The notes beneath the pieces are model-generated. The model did not search any database. It was given only the letters and a program-made list of their open reading frames with translations, and was not told where the DNA came from. A DNA stretch of 64,000 bases. Origin: Triatoma infestans. Lineage: Eukaryota > Arthropoda > Insecta > Hemiptera > Reduviidae. The stretch is taken from positions 1-64,000 of the forward strand of contig JAAEAF010006972.1 of NCBI GenBank assembly GCA_011037195.1, written 5' to 3'. This document shows positions 11,546 through 24,970 of this stretch, one piece after another. The stretch's first letter is position 1; every line of letters begins with the position of its first letter. The position numbers and the translations under genes were made by a program.

Positions 11546-12794
11546 CCCTGTCTCCTGAGGTTTTTGAGTATTTTTTCTCGAAAGCGAATCTAGTAGTCAC
11601 GATTTTTCTTAAACTTGGAATTGGTAACTGTATTGATATAAAATATTTATAATATTTTCCGGGGAAAAAAGAAGATATTTTGGAGAGGTTTTTGGGTGCC
11701 CCCCCCCCACTGTCAGTGAGGTTTAAATTTAAATTATTGCTACAAGTTTTATCGGTTAATACGTTTTTATATGTCTTTGTAACAATTCTATCCAAATTTT
11801 TTTATTTTTCTTAGAGACACTACTTCTTTCAAAATTATTTCAATAAAACTTTTATGGTAACTTTTATATATATTTTAAATATTTAATAATTTATATTCAC
11901 CTTCAGTACAATAATGATTCAGTACGCAGACAGGCAACGAGGAGAGAACTATATTACAAGCAGTTAATTCATTATACTTGACTAACACTTCATATTAAAT
12001 ATACAAGTTGTTTTATTATTATTATTATTATTATTTGTTGTTGTTGTTATAATAGTTTATAGACTTAGTAGTTATAATACAGACTGGCAAGCGTCACCAC
12101 CGCCATCATCATCATGGTAAATATGGTTGTATGCCACCACCACCACCACCAACGACCACATAGCATCAATTGTTTAATAAATGAACAATTTCCTTTAATT
12201 GTTAACAGGAAGTATTACCGCACTTCTTCCTTGTCACTATCACCACCTTCTCCACCACTGTCATTGGATATCTCGTGTGAAATAACTAGAATATTACCTC
12301 TTCCCAATCGACCTTCTAATTATTTACCTTATACAAATAAATTTGTATTTAGTTTTTTGTATCATATATTATAGAATTTAATTTTCTTTATTTGTTTGCT
12401 GTTATTTTGCTTTTAATTGATTTTTTTTAGAGAAAGTTCTCCATCTTCCTCCTTCCAGTTTCTTCCATAGTGCTCGAGCTTTTTATAACTCTTTGATGAA
12501 TAAAATTATGTATGATAAAAACAAGAGTGAAAAATGTTTCACTTTTCGTTTATTGTAAAGTTAGTAGAAAAACACAAAAATGTACAATTACACAATACGT
12601 TAAGTCTTCCACTTTTGATAGAGAGTGCTGCACTTGTCCTAAAACTAGTTCCATCTTTGGGTAGTAGAGCGCTCCACTTTTAACAGAATACCATCCACAT
12701 AGTTTTGACATTTTGATCAAAAGAAAGACTTTTACTTTCACAGCTTCCTACTAGAATTCTTCTATTAAAAAAAAATAATAAAATAAACAAAGAT
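11546..12794. other. No gene seen; microsatellites
   Basis: AT-rich DNA with a C9-10 run near 11700, (TTA)n at ~12011-12034, (TTG)n right after and (CAC)n near 12133-12151. The frames through these tracts are low-complexity artefacts. Confidence 0.5.
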
Positions 12795-13048
12795 AATAAG
12801 ATGTTTGTACGGCAATGGCCAGAGGAGTTTTTAAAGAAAAATAATTCTTTGTTGCTTTACGTTTCGGGGACCATTGGTGCCTTTCTGCATGAGCTCTTTA
12901 GGGTAGGAGCGGAGTGAACGTTGAGAATATTGAGACTGAAATCAGCTCCTGCAGAAGGGCATCAAGGGTACCCAAAACGTAGAGCAATAAAGAATTCTTT
13001 TTCTTTAAAAACTCCTCTGTCCATTGCCGGACAAACATCTCATTATAA
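12795..13048. mobile_element. Foldback/MITE-like element (~250 bp)
   Basis: Two inverted arms of about 95 bp. Left: gatgtttgtacggcaatggc, cagaggagtttttaaagaaa, ttgctttacgtttcggggac. Right: its reverse complement with scattered changes (gtacccaaaacgtagagcaa, aaaaactcctctgtccattg, ccggacaaacatct). A ~65-bp spacer separates them. Non-coding and unrelated in sequence to the arms at 6009-6300, apart from a shared gtttcggg motif. Confidence 0.85.
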
Positions 13049-14559
13049 TTTTAAGGCCTGACGATTTGAATACCATTTTAAACAAAGATAACATTGTTGA
13101 ACCGTATTAAATAATAATGAAACATGTATATAATTTTTGTTTTAATTAAGAATTAGTATATGTATATGTGTTATGTAAAAAAACAAAAAAATCCCAGAAA
13201 GTTTAAAGTTTCGTTATCAACAGGAGAAACATTCGTCAAGAACATTTCGGTCAAAATTCCTTTTTGGTGGTGGCAGTGTGGGCGCTTTTTATATAAGTCG
13301 TTTAGTAAGTTTTGATTTTTAACGTTGTATATTTTCCATTATTCGCTAAACTAGTGTCCTTCTAATATTCACGTTACATTCTCTATTGTATATACACGTT
13401 ACTAGAGACAAATACCGTTGGAGGCTTCAATGGATATCGGACAGAATCGCCTGTACCAAAGAGTGGGAACGGAGTAACTGAATTAAATATAAATTAGTTA
13501 TTTATATTACTTCGCTTTTTTGTTTTTGTTTCAGTTTAGTTCATTAGATTTTGACAATCAAAATCCCATATTAACTAAAAAGCTAAGTATAGTAATCTCA
13601 CAAACGAGAATGAAAAGCTTAATATTTCGTGTATGCATACTAAATTAATGTGTACGAGTATTTTAATAATTGTAAAATTCTACTTTTATTTTTATAACTG
13701 TTTTTGTTTATAGTTTTTAGTTGAAAATCAGTTTCACGGTGGAAAGTTTACAAGTGTTTGGGAAAATTGGGGCTAAGTACAGTTAAACTATAGTTTGGAA
13801 CGGCCGTGGCACGGCGCTGTAGCAGAAGAAAAGACCCACACAACACTGACTCTGCTATTACTGAGGCGACTAGTTTACACCATGTATTTCTAGAGTTCGG
13901 AAGTTCAGTTGGTGTTTTTGGTTTTTGTTGTAATAAGAACTCTTTTCTCCCCCCCCTTTCACATCTGTACAGTTGTTGTTGCTTTAACTACCTTTATCGC
14001 AGGTAATAAACAATCTCTTTTCTCTTACAGATCTCTTGTGTCTAGATTTGTTTAGCGCATTTCTAAAAAAACGATTTCCTTAATCTAACTTATACTGGCA
14101 TGTAGTTGTTAATCAAGAACATTTACAAAAAAAAAAAAAAATCAACACTCACAATCTTATCACTGCTGTTAATAAACACATTTACATAAAAAATAATTTC
14201 TTTTTAATGTAATAGGGGCACAAATACTTACCCCAAGTGTAATAAGTAATTACATTGTAGCCCAGAAGAGAGCGCTAATAATAACATTGAACTAAAGCAA
14301 CTGTTGAAGTTCTAACACCACAAAATTTTTCCCCCCCGGACTACCTAAAAATCAATTATTTCGCAATAATATTACAAATAAAAGTGATAGTTTTAATATA
14401 TTTATGCAGAGAGCATTCATTCCCAAGCTTAAAGGAAATCTTATAGTTATTTACGAGGAAATAAAAAAAAAAAAAAAAAAAAATCTCGTGTGAAACAGTC
14501 ACACAATTTTCTCTTACTCCAGTTCTCAAAATTATAATTGACAAATTTTATATTTTGTG
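13049..14559. other. No defended gene; possible untranslated exon near 13790-14000
   Basis: AT-rich except for 13790-13920, which is distinctly less AT-rich (gaacggccgtggcacggcgc) and is followed by a donor-like gcag|gtaata at 14001. This could be a non-coding first exon, but no downstream exon is recognisable, so I do not call one. An A-run lies near 14464-14483. Confidence 0.3.
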
Positions 14560-16170
14560 TGCCAAATTTAATGAAATTCGTCGAAAAACTGTCAAGTAAA
14601 AGCGCGCACTTCCGGTTTACTAATTTTTTTTGAAACTCGGAATTTCGGCCATCTATTTATTTCTAATTAATTTTGTTGGATGATAGAATTGTACTCGTAT
14701 AATGAACTGTGATAGCACTTTAGAGAAAAACATAACCCCACCCCTCCACCAAAAGTACCCTTAAATGAATTTTCCCAAGAAATGTTTTTAATTGAAAGTT
14801 GTGGCTCTTTGTATGTTTTAGTTTATTACGAAGTCCAAAATCGTCGGAGCCATTTTTGAGAACTCACGAAAAAGTTAAAAAATCATTTAGTAAAGTGGTA
14901 TGTAAACGCACTTCCGGTTATCTGATTTTTTTTCAAACTCGGAATTTCAACAACATATTTAATTTTAATTAACATTATTTAGATGATAGAATTGTCTAAT
15001 AAACTGAAATAGCACTTAGATGAAACCTAACCCACCCCTCCCCAGAAGTGCCCTTAAATGAATTTTCCTGGAGAAATGATTTCATAATAAAAGTTGTAGC
15101 TCTTTGTATGTGTAGTTGATATACCAAGTTTAAAGAAAATCGTTCGGAGCCATTTTTGAGAAAATCGCAAAAACGTAAAAAAAAAAACCAAGCAGTAAAG
15201 TGGTACTTCTGGTTGAGGAATTTTTGACAGATGACCGCCCCTGTCAGATGCCATGGTGATACCTAAACGGAATATCAAGTTTCAACTTTCTACGGTTTTT
15301 CGTTTTTGAGCTATGCTGTTCACACACTGTACACATACATACACACACACCCACACACAGACCATTTGCTAAAAACCACTTTTTTTTGGACTCAGGGACC
15401 TCAAAAACGGATATTTCCGGTGAAAACTTGATATCGAAAATTTGACACGATTAGTAAAAGTAAAAAAAATCGAAAAACTTATTCCATAAAGTAGCACTTC
15501 CGGTTGAGCGATTTTCTTCAAATTTGGAAATCTACCCAATGCTTTTCATGTATAGTAATATAAACACATTGTACTGAAATGTACTTTTTATAATGAAGCT
15601 TAATGCTACTATTTTCTCTCAGAAGCCCCCCAAAAAAAATCAATTTTCTTGCGAAAATGTTTCAAATAAACGTGATAGGTGTTTATATAATATGTATATA
15701 GTGTACGAAGTTTAAAAAAAAAGAAAGTTGGATACGTCATTTATTTATTTATTTATTTTTCTAATTTTTCATCCACATAGCTAGCCAGACCATTCGTTAA
15801 AAACATTATTTTATTGCGGTAACTTTGAAATATGCATTTCCCGATGAATACACAATTTCGAAATTTGACACGATATTATTGCAATATTTTGGTATTACTA
15901 CCGGCACTTTGAAGGTAAGCCTAAGGCATCGCTGCTACTCCCCAGCGGAAATGGCGAATTTTCAAGTTGACAGAATTAATCCTAATCAAAACCTTCCATG
16001 TTAGTATCTGCGGCCAATTTCGAGTATACGGTCTTTTTTTTTCGTTTTTGATATCCTTTGTTCACAGAGACAAACACACAAACATACCATTAACTAAAAT
16101 CACTTTTTCTTTCCCAGGTGATGGTTAGAACAAATATTTCTAGTGTAAATTAAATTTTAAATTTGTTTTT
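14560..16170 (+). repeat. Longest CTTCCGG-family copies, with ~300-bp internal units
   Basis: Repeated landmarks: cgcacttccggttta near 14604, cgcacttccggttatctgat near 14908, gtacttctggttgaggaatt near 15204, gcacttccggttgagcgatt near 15495. Between them recur tagatgatagaattgt, cctta aatgaattttcc, agttgatataccaagttt and gagccatttttgagaa. The copy ends at gatatcgaaaatttgacacg near 15430, and a second series follows. The 303-bp spacing of the first two units shows internal duplication. Confidence 0.75.
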
Positions 16171-19100
16171 CGCAATACTTCTTTTAAGAAAACTCCCAAC
16201 AAAAAAAAACTGAAAAATATGCATAGGTATACTATTGTAAATAGAATCTTCCATCTGATGTAATTGTTTATGATTCGAATCTTCGTGTCTGGGGAAACCC
16301 TTTCAATAGGATTAAATTATCCAGATAGAACATTCTTTTTTTCTTTTTTTTTTTCTAGTTCATAGGCAACACTGTTCATCATACATTAACTAATTTTTTC
16401 AAAATCATTTTTTATTCATTACAAAATTAAGTATATCAGAAATTTTATTTACTAAGAAAAACTCAAGTCTCAGAGACGAATACAATACTATTTCTGGTAT
16501 TGTAAAAAGTATTGCTATTTATAAAACAGTTACTTAAATTAGATAATTTTATTTAAATAATTTTTTTTTTTTTTTTAATGAAAATTGTAGTGCCGCCATT
16601 TGTTACTTCTAAAACTAGTAGTTATGACTCATAAGACATACCATTTTTAAAATGTGTTTCTGCGCCAAAATATAACTAAATCATATATGACTCCTACTAC
16701 TTGCTTACGAAATTTCTAATTATTTCCTATTTTAATTCCCTTTTTATTTCTATTTGAAATTAAATTAGTCAAAATTTTTTGCAATCATTTTTACACCGGA
16801 AATTCACGTGTTCTGAGTTCTTGTCAAAAATAGTATGAAAACAAAAATTCAAATATTTTTGAAGTAAAATTTCTATTGAAACGTTTTCAGTGAATCTATT
16901 AATAATTATGTAAGAGGTTAATCTGCTTTTGTTAAAGTTTGTTGGTGATTATTAGAGGCTGTCTTGAATGGTCTACCACCATCGGTGCTTCTTAAATTTT
17001 TTCCAATCACAATCCCTCCCCCAAGTATATGTATAGGTGTACACAAAAAAAAAACTATTATTACTTATATATTTTGAAGAAATTAATATTAAAGATGGTT
17101 GTTACAATTCGTACTTAATAATAAACGTGATGGATGAGCTTATTTTTGGACATAACTAATTCGTGGCTGAATGTCGAGATAATGCAGGACGCAAATTATT
17201 TTCAACGTACTCAATAATATCCATGTAATTATCGTTGAACACACTTAAAATGGCTATCACACACAAATATGTTGAACAAAAATTCGAACCGTAACTGTCC
17301 TATGACAGTTGCAAATGCGTAGAATACGATTTTCAACAACCCCAGAATCTCCAAAAATCCCAGAGCCCCCCCCAACCATCCAACATTTTATTTGTATTTA
17401 TTAGGAAATTCTTTTTTTTCTTCCACGCCAGAATTTATCCAAAGTTGTTTTTTTTTGTTTTGAAGTTCTACTTTTAAAGTTGTATGGTTTTGGCAAATTC
17501 TTCTTGAGCTTACAGTAATCTAATTATAGATTAATGATGGTAAGAAAACAATATTATATTAAGTTTGATTTCTTGTAAAACAATAATTAATTCTTTCCAC
17601 AATGCTTAACAAATACAAATACTGAAAGGAATAGTAACTATAGCGTCAGTTAATCTAACCAAAGTTTTTTTTTTTTTTTTTTTTCCCTTACTTTCAGCAA
17701 CTTCTAACGAAGCTTTTAACGGAACTAAACAGGCTTTAAAAATAACGTTTTTATTTTTTTAAAGTTAGCATGTCAAAAGTTAGATATATAGATTAATACT
17801 TTGCTGTTTGACGCAGCATGTGACGACTTAAAAATTATTAATCGATTTTTGCCCAGTTAATTATTAACTTATTTCTGATTTGCCACAAATTGTTCGCGAC
17901 TCTCACTTGAAGAAACTCTGGTCTCCATTGTAGTTAGTTACATTCGGGTATACTTCTTGGATTCTAAAGACTTATAAGTAAAATTTAGAACCTCTTCAGC
18001 TCTTTTATTTATGTTAATTAATAAAAGGTTTAGTAAATATTTAAATTTGAAGAAAAATTTGTCTAGTTATAATTGCAATTATTGCTCCATAAGAGAAAGG
18101 TCGTTCTGTGTGTTTCATACCAGATTTTATTTTGTGGTGTATAGGTTAAAATTCTTTAGTGGATAATGTACGTTCCTTTTTAATTAAAAAGGGAAAAAAT
18201 TTCTATTTTTTTCCCTCCCTCTCTCTCTCTTTCTCTTAGTCGGACATAATAGCCCCTTCTAGACTCTACTGTAAATTTACATAGTATTGTACATAAAGAG
18301 ATCGTCATCGTTCGGATGACCTCGTTTTATTTAAACAGTTTAACCTCTGACCTGTTCCTTCCATATTTATGGTTTATCGTGGTGAATTGATACACTCTAT
18401 TCATTTGTAAATTCTATTATTGTTATATATACATCTTATTTCTGATACACACTCGTTACTTATATGCAAATAGATGTAAATATTAAATGCAATTTATGTG
18501 TTTCTAATGGATGCACTTGCTTTGTTCAAGTTGTCTCATTGTAGTCGACATTTGGGTGTTGTTAGCAATAAGTACTTCCATAAACCTCGGCTTATTTAAA
18601 TAAAGTTAATATCTTGTGTTATGTTTGCAATTACTCTTTTAAAAATTCTTGTAAAGCATGAAGATGCACTTTTATGATTGAATTGTGAAGGTAAAGGTTA
18701 ATTTTTATTGCGGTAAGTTTTATTTTAGATTGAGGTTATGTGTCTTTTTATTTTGTTTATTAGATAAATTATTTTGGTCATCGCTATAGTTCTCTCAAAA
18801 GTTTTCAATTGATACAAGCTATATACAAAAGTGAGAATTATAAACACTTTTCATTTTTTGAATTCTAGCCTCAGATTGTGAAGGTTAAACTCAGAATCAA
18901 ATTTCTAAAGTGGAAGATCTTTTATAGCAACTTCAAAGAAATCTGAAAATTCTGAGCGGTTTTAGTGAAGAGTATTTCTTTACTTTTATCTTTATCACTG
19001 AAGTTCTATATTCCTATTTAAGTGATTTATAATTGAAATTCTTCAATTTATGGAGGTGCACAGTTATTTCTGTTTCTTGAATTTATATGGCCGTTCACAA

Positions 19101-19384
19101 AAGAGGTAAAAGTGAATTTATTAGATCTATAGTAAATTTGATTCTTTGAAATAGTATTTGATCGTATTGAATTTTTGAAATTAATTTAATGTGTTTTTAG
19201 CAATTTCTATGAATTTGTGCAAGGGCAAAATCTTTCTTAAAAGAATATATCGCAGAAAGCACAAATTTGATTTCCATTTAGTAGGTATCTTCAATCCAGA
19301 AAATGTAATAGGTGTCTTCCATTGACAGATTCAACTTGTATCTGTCATCAATAGAAACTACAAGTTTCGATTTAAAATCAGAAA
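16171..19384. other. AT-rich sequence without an identified gene
   Basis: Long poly-T/poly-A runs (for example near 16560 and 17667) and CT-rich tracts near 18217. No splice-bounded coding segment or transposon protein recognised. Confidence 0.5.
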
Positions 19385-19805
19385 AGCGACTTAAGATTTT
19401 CCTTAAACTTGGTCTACATTAGAGGAAAGCTTCTAAAGCCATTTTCCCGAAAAAAAGGTTTCGAATAAAAGTTGTATAAATTTTCATGATTAGTTGATAT
19501 ACCAAGTTTGAAGAAAAAGTGAAAAAAAAAATCAAAACTATAAACTGGTAGTTTTCGATTACCAGTTTTTATCAAAAACTTATTGTCGCATCCTCTGGTA
19601 GCACCTAAATGAAATATTCAGTTTCAGCTTTCTGCGATTTTGAATTATAATGACCATAAGCGCACGAACGCGTGCACACACACACACACGTAGAGAGATC
19701 AGTTTCTTAACATTATCAGACTTAGGGGACCTCAAAACATGTATTTCTAGTGAAAACTCAATTTCGAAAATCTGGGAAGTCACAGTACTCCTTACAGAAG
19801 TAAGA
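19385..19805 (+). repeat. CTTCCGG-family repeat fragment
   Basis: Contains agttgatataccaagtttga, a degenerate ggtagttttcgattaccag, acctaaatgaaatattcagt, a (CA)n tract at ~19675-19689, ggggacctcaaaacatgtat and the end motif ctcaatttcgaaaatctg followed by agaagtaagagaaagtg. Confidence 0.7.
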
Positions 19806-20127
19806 GAAAGTGAAATGGCATAAATAGGAGGGGAAAGTGAAAAATTTGTGAATACATAATAATGTCGTCTTTGTGTGGCAAATTGTGATGATGCTTCACT
19901 TTTTTTTTCGATTTTTGAGTCGCCATGTCCGGCTTATAAGTTATTTCTCCCTTTCTCTCTCTCCCTGAAAGACTTCAATGAGAGAGCACTTAAAATGTGA
20001 GTTCTTAGCTACTGTCCAAATAGAATAGTTCAGCGGAGTATTTCCTAGCATATAAGAGATTACCAGAAATCCGGAAGGTAACTCACATTTTCGGGTTTAT
20101 AAGTAACATAAAGTTTGTTGTTTGTTG

Positions 20128-20278
20128 GTTCTGCAGAGCTGGAAAGCATCAGAGATATTTTCCCGTGATAGTCTGCTTCTTTTTGTGGTCATCTACCGGT
20201 TTCGGGCGTTCGCCCATCATCAAGATGCGTTTGTCAAAAAGTGTGTGATAACACAGATTTGCACAGAACAAATTTGAA
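20128..20278 (+). repeat. Solo arm of the foldback family
   Basis: ggttctgcagagctggaaag, catcagagatattttcccgt, ggtttcgggcgttcgcccat and agtgtgtgataacacagatt match the left arm at 6009-6105 and extend it at the outer end. No inverted partner nearby. Confidence 0.8.
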
Positions 20279-20349
20279 AATAAAATATCTCTTGAACATA
20301 AAGTTTGTTATTACGTTTTGATATCTTGTATTATATGCTTTTATTGTTG

Positions 20350-20625
20350 CAAGAAGTAGTGTCAAGTTTTCGTCATTCAGTTTTCACCGGAAAAATGCAT
20401 GATTTTTGAGGTCCATGTGAGGCTAAAGAGGTGGTTTCTATAAAAGCTGGTCTGTGAAAATATATGGTGGAAGGAGGAGGGTGTCAACGGCACTGAAAAC
20501 GGTAAATCGCAGAAATGCCGGAATTTGGTATTTCGTTTAGGTGCTACCGGATGGGACTATATTATGATTTTTAGTCAAACTCGGTGGGACCGTATGTACC
20601 ACTTTACTGAATAGATAGATATCTT
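20350..20625 (-). repeat. CTTCCGG-family repeat fragment
   Basis: Reverse orientation: agttttcaccggaaaaatgc, gaggtccatgtgag, gtatttcgtttaggtgctac and cgtatgtaccactttactga. Confidence 0.65.
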
Positions 20626-23600
20626 TTTTTGCGTTTAAAAACGTCTCAAAAACGACTTACTTTAAACTTAGTATTAATATCAAATAATCATAAAAATAAC
20701 TACAACTTTTATTTAAACATTTTTCCATGGAAATTGAAAATGGAAAAAAAATTCATTAAACATCCAATTATAACCAAAAATACTTATGATGGATTATTTT
20801 ACAAGCATTTTTTTTAGAGTCATGTTTGTTATAAAAATAGCAGCGACTTATAAATTTTATCTTTGTATACATAAATGTTTCATACCATTCACTAAAGAAT
20901 GCTCTGTGCAAAGCAATATACCACATGATTGTATCTGATATAAGCAAATACAATGTTGTCAGTCGGATGTATTTGTTGAGAACCGTGTATGTAGAATAGT
21001 GGGGGGTTTTAGCAATCCAGACGGTTTCCCTACCACTCGAACTATGATCATTTTACAACATGCTCAGTCTTGGTGTGCCTGTGAACTGAGCAACATCTAG
21101 CTCTAGTTTGTGTTCATAGCATTATTAAAATATTATTCTGTATCTGTTGTGTTGTAAATTATTTCGTGGCAATCTTTGTGATCCTCCATTTTCATAATTT
21201 ATTTTAATAGTTATAATAATTCTGTTTTTATTTTTTTAGTTCTTACAAGTTGTATTTTCTCTCTTTAGGGTCGGACATATAAGCTGAATAAATAGATGTT
21301 CATAATTGGGTATAGTGTGTTGTATTCAACATTGAAAGAACTATTCACAGTATAGAAGATAATCCGTCCGTTTGGAGAAGATAGCACGAAGGTAATTCGA
21401 ATATAAAACATTTTCATTTTTAATACTATTTTTTTTTATTGTAACCTCTCTAAAGAAAAATTCTATTTAGTACATCTCCTTTTTGTAAGAGATTAGAGCT
21501 TTGAATATGTTTCTTCTAAACAACAGTTAGAAGAGAAGAAATCTTAAAATCCATGTTGTTTGAGAGAGCAAGGTATATAGGAGAAGGTTGTGTGTATAGT
21601 TTTAGGGTTTTAACACCCCTTGGGCTTGTTTGGGGGTCCCTTCTTCCATTGTCCCTTGTTCTACTTCCTTCTAAAAGCTGAATACCCCATAACTACTCTC
21701 TACCCTGGCGTATATAAAGGTTGGCGTTGAGGAATGTAAACTATGTTCTGTATTCCATATACAGCCAGAATGTTCATAACAGCACTAGTTTGTATATTCG
21801 TCTCCACTTTTCACTCTCTCCCTCTCTCTTACTCTGGGTTAGCTCATTCTGCCCGCTCCCTCTCCCGCAAAATAGCACACGAATTTTCACTAAAGCGATA
21901 ATTCATGATGCCGGTGAGATGTTGCCGCCACCGAGTGGCTTTCTCAGTTGTTCAAACTTCTCTCCACATAGTCTGTTGTCTAGAGCTATTTACACACACA
22001 CACACACACTTACACACTCACTCACTCACCCTCTTTCTGACCATCAACAACATTGTAATACTCCCCATGAGCATACTACTTCACAATTAGCCTGTTCCTG
22101 TATTTACCTAATCACTATAAATAGTCTCATAGGACACAAAGTTTAACCAACTCACACAAAACTACTTATATATATATGTATATAAGCATTATTATTCAAC
22201 ATTTTTTCCACCATTATTATGTTCATCCAACAATAGATTAGTACATTCTGGTTTGCTGTTTCATTGTCGAAATTCCAGAAATTCAGTAGCAGTACTAAGT
22301 TTTACATGAAGGTGTGAATTGTAAAAATTTTATTTAAATTAAAAATAAATAAATTCCAATGGAGAAAATGTATTCGTTCGCAACGGGAAAAACATATTTG
22401 TATTTTTTAAACTGTCACAATGTAAAATTTACTTTATAGACATTTTATATAAACAGAGCAACTTAGAGTGAGAGAAAATGCTCTTATTGTATTCTAATAA
22501 AGTTGCAGTGAATAAATTTTCATCAAATTCAAATTATTTAATATAACATTTATTATTTAAATTATTAGTATCCAACAGGATTTTTCATTCGCCCCAATCT
22601 TACAATAAAATAAATGAATTAGGTAATATAATTAAATTAGATTTTGTATAGTTAACTAAGGAATCCCGGACATGATTCACCATGGGAAACCAAGGTTTCA
22701 TTCAAAATTAGCCCTAGTTTTTTTCTGTACATTTTTTCACGATTCTTTTGAAAACGGCAGTAGTGATTTCTTTTTTTAAGAAAAATCGTGTGTATGTTTG
22801 AGTAAATGGACAAAAAAATTCTGTTGTAAATAACTTACTACAAAAGCCAAAGAGTGCCCAACCCAAATTTTTTTTTTCATTTTCTTAACATGTGTAAGAA
22901 AAAAAAAAAGTTACTGTGTTTATCGTCTTTCTTTCCAAACAAGATCATAGGAGGCCAGGAAAGCGGATGAAAAGGAGTGCCGACAGATCACAGAAATGAC
23001 AGATGCATGTTGTAGGTAGCAAGAACTGTGTCACTGCAACAAAGATATAGTTTACGGTTTAGAATTCAAAAATTCGGCAAATTAAGAGATATACTAATTA
23101 TTGCTAGAGAACTAGACTGGAACGAAGTGATGGTGTTCTCAGATAAGTCTCAAACTTAGTCCTATGAACTTATGATGATAGGAAGAGGTTGGAAAATCGA
23201 TATAACTACAGAATCTTTCTGCCTTAATTTACAAAAAAAAAAATATCAATAAAATAGGATAGGTTACTTTTTTAAAATTTTCGGTAGGTAAATTAGTTGG
23301 AAGGCAAAAGTAGGAACAATTTTTAAACACTTGGAATATTGTTTATAACTACAATTTTAGAAATAAATTTTGTAGAGTCATCACATTGTTAAATTAAATT
23401 ATTTTCCATTTAGTTTAAATGTGTGAAAGAAAGAAAAAAACCAAACAAACAAACGTGAAATACAATGGCAGGGCACCTGCATATATTAAATTAGAATAAA
23501 TAAAAAGAATTTACTTTCTCAGTTACAATAAATTTTGCCAGACAATACAATTTTATTTTTTCTCACATCTCTTTGTAGAGATCTGTTGAGTACCAACTTC

Positions 23601-24259
23601 CTGTTTGTATTTTATCTTAGTGTATATGAAAAGGAAGGGGTCACTTTATAATCTTCACTGTTTTTAAAATATATGAACAGATTCTATTTTGTCTTGTTTA
23701 AAAATATACTAGGCCAAGGTTTGTTAATAATTTCTTTCACTTACTTGTTTGTGGATATTGAACGATTGGAAAGAAAAGAAATTGCGTGTGATTTTTCATT
23801 TTTGTAATTAATAATCACATACAAATTGTAATTTGCAATCTTTGTAATATAATCAATTACTTATATCATCATCCATATGAATATGAAAATTATGCATTTT
23901 TTTTTTAATCGAATTTTTGGAACATATCCAAATTCCACAACATTGACGAACACCTCTTTTCATGAAATTCTAATCATCAGATATTATTATTAGATGAACA
24001 AATTCAAGGAGGCTGGGGGCCTCATTAATTTTTAGATTGAAAAAATCTTAAAGGCTTGTGGCTTGCTTGGCTTTCCCAAAATACTCCACTCTAGTCATTT
24101 TTAAAATTAAATTAGCAACTTATTCATAAATTTTTATGTAATTAGGTGATTATTAAGCACTCATCCCAACTGAAATAAAACTGTAGTTACAAAAAGATTG
24201 CTGCATTTAGTGTGACGTAAGAAAATCTTTTTTTACTAGTCTTGAATATTCTGAGCCAA
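20626..24259. other. No gene seen; TATA-like sequence and simple repeats
   Basis: A TATA-box-like gcgtatataaagg occurs near 21709-21721. The open frame beyond it (to 22146) has no early ATG and is full of CA/CT-repeat translation (THTHTLTHSLTH), so I do not call it a gene. (CA)n lies at ~21991-22010. The rest is AT-rich without recognised features. Confidence 0.45.
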
Positions 24260-24970
24260 TCTATTTAGTTATATCGTGCCAAAGGGAAGGTAAAAGAACC
24301 TATTTATCACTCCAATACAGTCATCCAAATCCATACACCATCGGGCCTGCTTCACACTGAAGAAGTCCCTTTCACAATTTTTGGCATCGAATTAAATGTG
24401 GGGTACTGTTTTCCTCTTACAGACCCATCTGTCTGGAGGTGAAAATTTTGTAACATGATAGTTATAGTCTTATCGGTTAAGATGATCTCTTTAGAACTTA
24501 TGAAACATAAATCCTGCAGGAATAACTTTTTGTATGCTGTTTTTGCTTTACTAGGTACTTCTCAGCAGTTAACTCTAGGAGATGCGAGCAAAATGGTTCA
24601 GTAGTACTATAAGTCATGAGATGATCTACCTCAAATCTTCTAAAAAAACTAATATTAGTTGATGTTTGTATGTTTGGAAAGTTGTGATAACATTAAAAAA
24701 AATGTCCATATTTTTAAGGAATTAATTTCCTCCGCCTTTTATTAATTTATTTAACTAAACATCATCAGGCAGAATGGCTCCCATGGTATTGAAAGACATG
24801 TTTATTTACTGTAGAGTGATCAAAGGAAAAGTAAATGATGTACATATTTTAGAGGACATTGCTTCACATGCTTTACATAATAAAATTTTATATTTGCTGA
24901 TACTAAAAACCTTATGTTCATTTTCATATTGTCAATGCACTGAATCATTATCTAGGCGCCAAAAGCCTAC
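24260..24970 (+). mobile_element. Possible PIF/Harbinger transposase remnant (repeat copy 1 at its end)
   Basis: Frame pieces: LGTSQQLTLGDASKMVQ near 24550, like the Harbinger helix-turn-helix region (typically GSFQxxxGDxxxxS), and then FIYCRVIKGKVNDVHILEDI near 24800, like the segment FxYVxxGWEGSxxDSRVLxD around the second catalytic Asp. Segment 24632-24966 recurs at 26621-26960. Stops and missing parts make it non-functional. The family call is tentative; the repeat is certain. Confidence 0.4.

Noticed and set aside
21721..22146. 141-codon open frame with a TATA-like box just upstream
   Set aside because: No early ATG (the frame opens at TTG), and the product is dominated by translated CT and CA repeats (THTHTLTHSLTH). 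No domain or splice structure.
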